From Microstegium vimineum (taxonomy: Eukaryota > Streptophyta > Magnoliopsida > Poales > Poaceae), in the NCBI GenBank assembly GCA_022036555.1, contig CM039139.1:8382262-8446261 (forward strand): DNA of 64,000 nucleotides, read 5' to 3'. Under the pieces are notes generated by a model. The model searched no databases. It saw nothing but the letters and a program-made list of their open reading frames with translations, and was not told where the DNA came from. The position numbers and the translations under genes were made by a program. Below are positions 60,209-64,000 of this stretch, piece by piece; the first letter of the stretch is position 1; the number at the start of each line of letters is the position of its first letter.

Positions 60209-62765
60209 TACTGGTTTGGACTTTGGACCTGCATTCCAATGCCAAATGCTAGTGCAATACGGCAAAGCTGCCTGCCTGGCAATTGTTGTCGTGCGTCGCA
60301 GCTCACTGGCAGCGCGGCAGGCAGCGGAATTATTGACGCCTGCCAGTGCCCAGTGCGCTTGAATCTCACGCAGCCATGTCCGTGGTACTGGTTTCGTACT
60401 ACCGGCCAAAGATATTTGAGCTTTTGTTGCGGCCGGTTCCTCCCTCTGCTCTTTTCTCTGCCCTACTACTCATACCTTGGCGCCTTGCATGCAGCACGAC
60501 ATGCAGCCTAACCTTCATGTTTGGTTATCTTTACTAAAATTTAGTGGTCTCTAAAATTTAGTAGACCCTAAAGTTTAGTGATTTTGTTTGATTCAATAGT
60601 GACTAAAATCCACTAAAATAACTATCATATACCTTCTAAAGTTTAGTGGCTCCTCAACTTTATGAGATGTTTGGCATTTTAGGGACTAAAAACACATAAA
60701 TTTAGTGGCTAAATTTTAGAGGACTGCAACCAAAAGGCCCGAGTCCATAAAGTGCCTAGGTTTTGCGAGAAATATTAGGACGTGTGACTTTATGGTAAGA
60801 CAGGCTTTCTTAATAATCAGCATAAAGTCCAAGCCTAATTGGCAGCTCTAGATTTTTTTTTCTTTCTGTTAATTTAATATATCAAATGTTCGCAAAAAAT
60901 TAATATATCAAAAAGTGTCCCATCAAACCTACAAACTGTTTTGTGTTTTGTAATTTGTTAAGTTCTGTTTGTTTTGTTTTCTCCCGTCTAACAAAAATCT
61001 GGCAAAAGCTTTTTAAAAGACGGGGACCAACGACCAAGCAAGCAGGCCATGCCACTATCCACGGCGCGAGGCGAACGGGTGGCGCGGGCGCGGGGCTGCC
61101 ACGACGCGCGCGCCGCAGCCACCCAACGCACAAACGCGTGCCCGTACCCGCGCTTGTCGCGGTCGCTAGTTGATGTCAACCGAGGCACCCGCAGCGACCA
61201 ATGGCCGTAGCGAACGCGGATCTGCCTGCGCGCCGTGCTCGCACCCCGTTGGCTTATACAGTAGGCTCGGGCAGTAGTACGACTCGACGGCGAGCACACG
61301 ATTCGATTTTACCACCACCACGGCAGCCCATCGTCGCAGGACCACGACGGGACACCGTTTCGACCGGGAGTTAATTTTTGTTTTGTTTACGGGAGTTATT
61401 CCTTTTTTAGGATCACGATGGGCGTGCGTATATTATATACTCCATATTATATGATGTGGGTATTGACGCGTCAGCCCGTGCGCCAGGCGAAAATGGGTGA
61501 TTTTCGGACGCCACGTGGCCCATCACGGCCATTATCAAGATGATTTGCTCCAATAATTGGACACCCAAATGATTTGCGCGCCTGCCAGAGTGCCAGTGGC
61601 AACAATCATCTGTCTGTCACCCAGCCCGGCGTCTCATTGACCTCGCGAAACGAAGCTGTATTCCTTTGTTGTTAGCTTCGCCATTCGCCCGTTCCTTTTT
61701 GCCGAGTCCAACTCCCTCCCTCCCTCTGCCGACCAGAAACGTACGGTACATGCCCGGGAAATTTTCGCATGGCGAAAGTCTTGACAAGTGTGATCACCCA
61801 TGCAAGAAAAATTCGACAGGTGTTGGTTCAACGACAAGTCGTGTCAAAGGAAAGGAGGAGGCCGTTCTCTAGCAGAGGGCAAGGTGAAGAGGACAAATGC
61901 GTTGTTGTTCTGCAGAGAGGAGAGGGGATTTGAAGCGGCTCAAGTTTGCTGTGCCTACACAGCCACATGAACCCTTTTGCCCTCTGATCCAATCCAACCA
62001 TTTCCAGATTTTCCATATCCTCGTGCTGCTACCGGGATATTATATTCCTGTGCGATTTACTGCCAACCACAGTAAAACTGGTTCCCCACGTTCCATCCTC
62101 GTAAATTCGTAATAGTACATACTTGTGCACGGCTTCTTTTCTCAAGATTTTTTTTTAAAAAAAAGATTCCTTCGATTGGTTGCTTGCTCAATGATCGTCT
62201 ATATTTAATCGGCGCAGCAGTGATCCGCTAACATCACATGAATTGCTGCCCCGACGTGCCCATATATTTTGGGACAAGTTTGTGACCAAATAATTTGCAT
62301 CAGGACACACGTCAGCGCGTGGCAACTGGCAAGCAATGCCCGGTCAGGTCTCCTTCGTTAATTCGTCTCAACAACTTCCCCTCATCATATACTTTAATGC
62401 CTCATGCATAATACGTATCCGTATTGTCATCAGCGTCCGTGCAACGCGCTCTCTCTGGTCTCTTCTCCTTACATACTTAGTATAATATACATTGCTAACA
62501 AACAAGTCGGGTTCGTATAATATACATTGCATGATGTTCGTGACGGGTTAGTCATTTTTGTTGGTTTCAATTGAGCTTGATCTAACCTTGAATCAAATAA
62601 ATTATAATGTCTATAATAAATGGTAGTGCGTTAAATGATTAATCTCAATCGTATAGGAAATTGATAGGAGATTAGCCAATTTAAACAGGGGTGGAAGACG
62701 AACCATATGCCTCCATGTGTGCCACGATACGAACTTCTTACCCGTTCAACCATAATATGACTTGA
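60209..62765. other. Intergenic DNA with a decayed TTTAGT-rich element
   Basis: At about 60525-60735 the motif TAAAATTTAGTGG and its complement recur at both sides of a centre, suggesting an old MITE. GC-rich 61.0-61.3 kb has only random open frames. No gene is recognised. Confidence 0.4.
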
Positions 62766-62769
62766 GTGA

Positions 62770-63640
62770 TGTGATTCCAATAAAGGTCTTGCAGCTCCAA
62801 ACCCAAGGCAAGAAGGATGAGAGTGAGGGGTGTTGGGCCAATGGACAAAAGAGGGGTGAGAGAGAAGAAATAGTTTTTTTTACACTTTAATATGTAAAGA
62901 TAAAGATGTGGATATAGATATGAACGACTATATATTAACTTATTGTTAGATAGATATAGATATAAATATGAACTTACTATATAATACAATCATAATAATT
63001 TAGAGATATATGACCAAGAAAAAAGTGAGAGATGTTTATATTACATATAGATACGGACAACTATATAATAATCATAATAATTTAGAAACATATATATACT
63101 GAGAGAGAGTAGGAGATGAGAGAAATTATTTTTAATTTTTAATATTGGTTGTAGATATAGATATACATCTAATCTTCCTCGATAGATGAGGGATACCAAT
63201 AAAGGTCATGTAGCTCCAAACCCAAGGCAAGAAGGACGAGAGTGAGGGACGCTAGACCAATGGACAAAAAAGGATGAGAGAGAGAATAAAAAGGTTTTCG
63301 TCCTATAATATGTATAGATAAGGACATAGATATGGACTACTATATGTTATCTATAAAAAAATTATCCTTTATTGTTAGATAGATATAGATATATAAAGTA
63401 CAATTTAATATAGCCATAATAATTTAGAGATAGACGACTAAGGAAAAAAGCGAGTGATGAAACCTAAAAAAATATTTTTAATATTACGTATAGATATGGA
63501 CAACTATATAATAATCATAATAATTTAGAAACATATATTGAGAAAGGGAGATAGAGTAGAAGATGAGAGAATATCTTTTAAAAAATAATATTAGTTATAG
63601 ATATAAATGTAGATCTATATATACACTAGATAGATAAAGC
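62770..63640. repeat. Tandem duplication with a unit of about 420 bp
   Basis: CCAATAAAGGTC followed by AGCTCCAAACCCAAGGCAAG occurs at about 62777 and again at about 63194. After both copies come GAGAGTGAGGG, CCAATGGACAAAA and similar GATATAGATAT-rich AT stretches. The copies are diverged and contain no gene. Confidence 0.7.
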
Positions 63641-64000
63641 CTTCCCCAACAAAGTGTCTTATCTTTTCACGTCTGGACGAGTTCTCACTCGGCACACTCA
63701 TCTTCCTTGCTTCCTTCGTCTTTATCCACCTTCCTCGTCTTCTCTCCTCTCAAATACATGTCTGACAAGGATCCAATGTCTCTTTCTGGCGACTCTAGGC
63801 CCTCCTCCTCCAACAAGTCAAATGGATCCGACGACCCGAGCCCTCCTCTGATGACAAGTCAAACGGATCCAGCAACCTCGAGCTAGGTTAGTGGTCATAC
63901 TTTTAGGTTTTTGGGTGGGGGGTTTTTGTGTTTTCCAAAAGGGGATTTTGTGGAGGCTGGCCAGTTAGAGATGGTGGTAGTCGAGACGACAATGGGGGTG
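63641..64000. other. Window end; possible start of a transcript
   Basis: After a C/T-rich stretch an ATG at 63761 opens a 43-codon Ser-rich frame that ends in TAG directly before GTTAGTGG, which also looks like a splice donor. Without the downstream DNA this cannot be called a gene. Confidence 0.2.

Noticed and set aside
1..64000. tRNA, rRNA or CRISPR loci
   Set aside because: None could be recognised by eye. The tandem repeats present are microsatellites or transposon parts, and CRISPR is not expected in a plant nuclear genome.

Overview
The window looks like nuclear DNA of a grass, probably of the sorghum/maize group. The evidence is spliced plant genes with short GT-AG introns, GC-rich coding exons in AT-rich intergenic DNA, many small Tourist- and Stowaway-type elements, LINE tails, hAT elements and nested LTR retrotransposons. 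Species is inferred from repeat style only. There are no bacterial features.

Only two ordinary plant genes are convincing. The first, on the minus strand at 1529-1845, is a DVL/ROTUNDIFOLIA-like small polypeptide gene. As read here it carries a one-base frameshift just before its conserved C-terminal domain. The second, on the minus strand at 12185-14887, is a six-exon multicopper oxidase of the plant laccase family with all four copper-binding motifs. Every exon join keeps the frame and gives a 578-residue secreted protein.

From 1 to 24 kb the DNA around these genes is intergenic. It holds a tight cluster of small inverted-repeat elements (4.3-5.3 kb), three LINE 3' remnants in the window (8.0, 9.1 and 34.8 kb), other MITEs and simple repeats. 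At 24758-29513 sits a 4.76-kb hAT-superfamily transposon with CAGGG...CCCTG ends and a perfect 8-bp target duplication. Its transposase gene (BED finger, DUF659-type core, hAT C-terminal domain) is badly broken. A diverged duplicate of the flanking DNA near 32.0-32.35 kb preserves the uninserted site.

From 40239 to 60203 there is a three-layer nest. A Ty1/copia element (about 6.6 kb without its guests) has a 13.3-kb Ty3/gypsy-type element inserted in its left LTR, beside the TATA box. That element in turn holds a 3.0-kb solo LTR. Target duplications degrade from inside out (perfect, one mismatch, one mismatch), in line with the insertion order. The gypsy-type element has a gag region but no recognisable protease, reverse transcriptase, RNase H or integrase. 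Instead its 3' half carries an antisense, intron-containing gene for a plant mobile domain (PMD) protein with its own TATA box. The whole element, LTRs included, is saturated with GCCGAT/ATCGGC. This is the most unusual system in the window.

The last 4 kb are intergenic, with a tandemly duplicated segment of about 420 bp near 62.8-63.6 kb.
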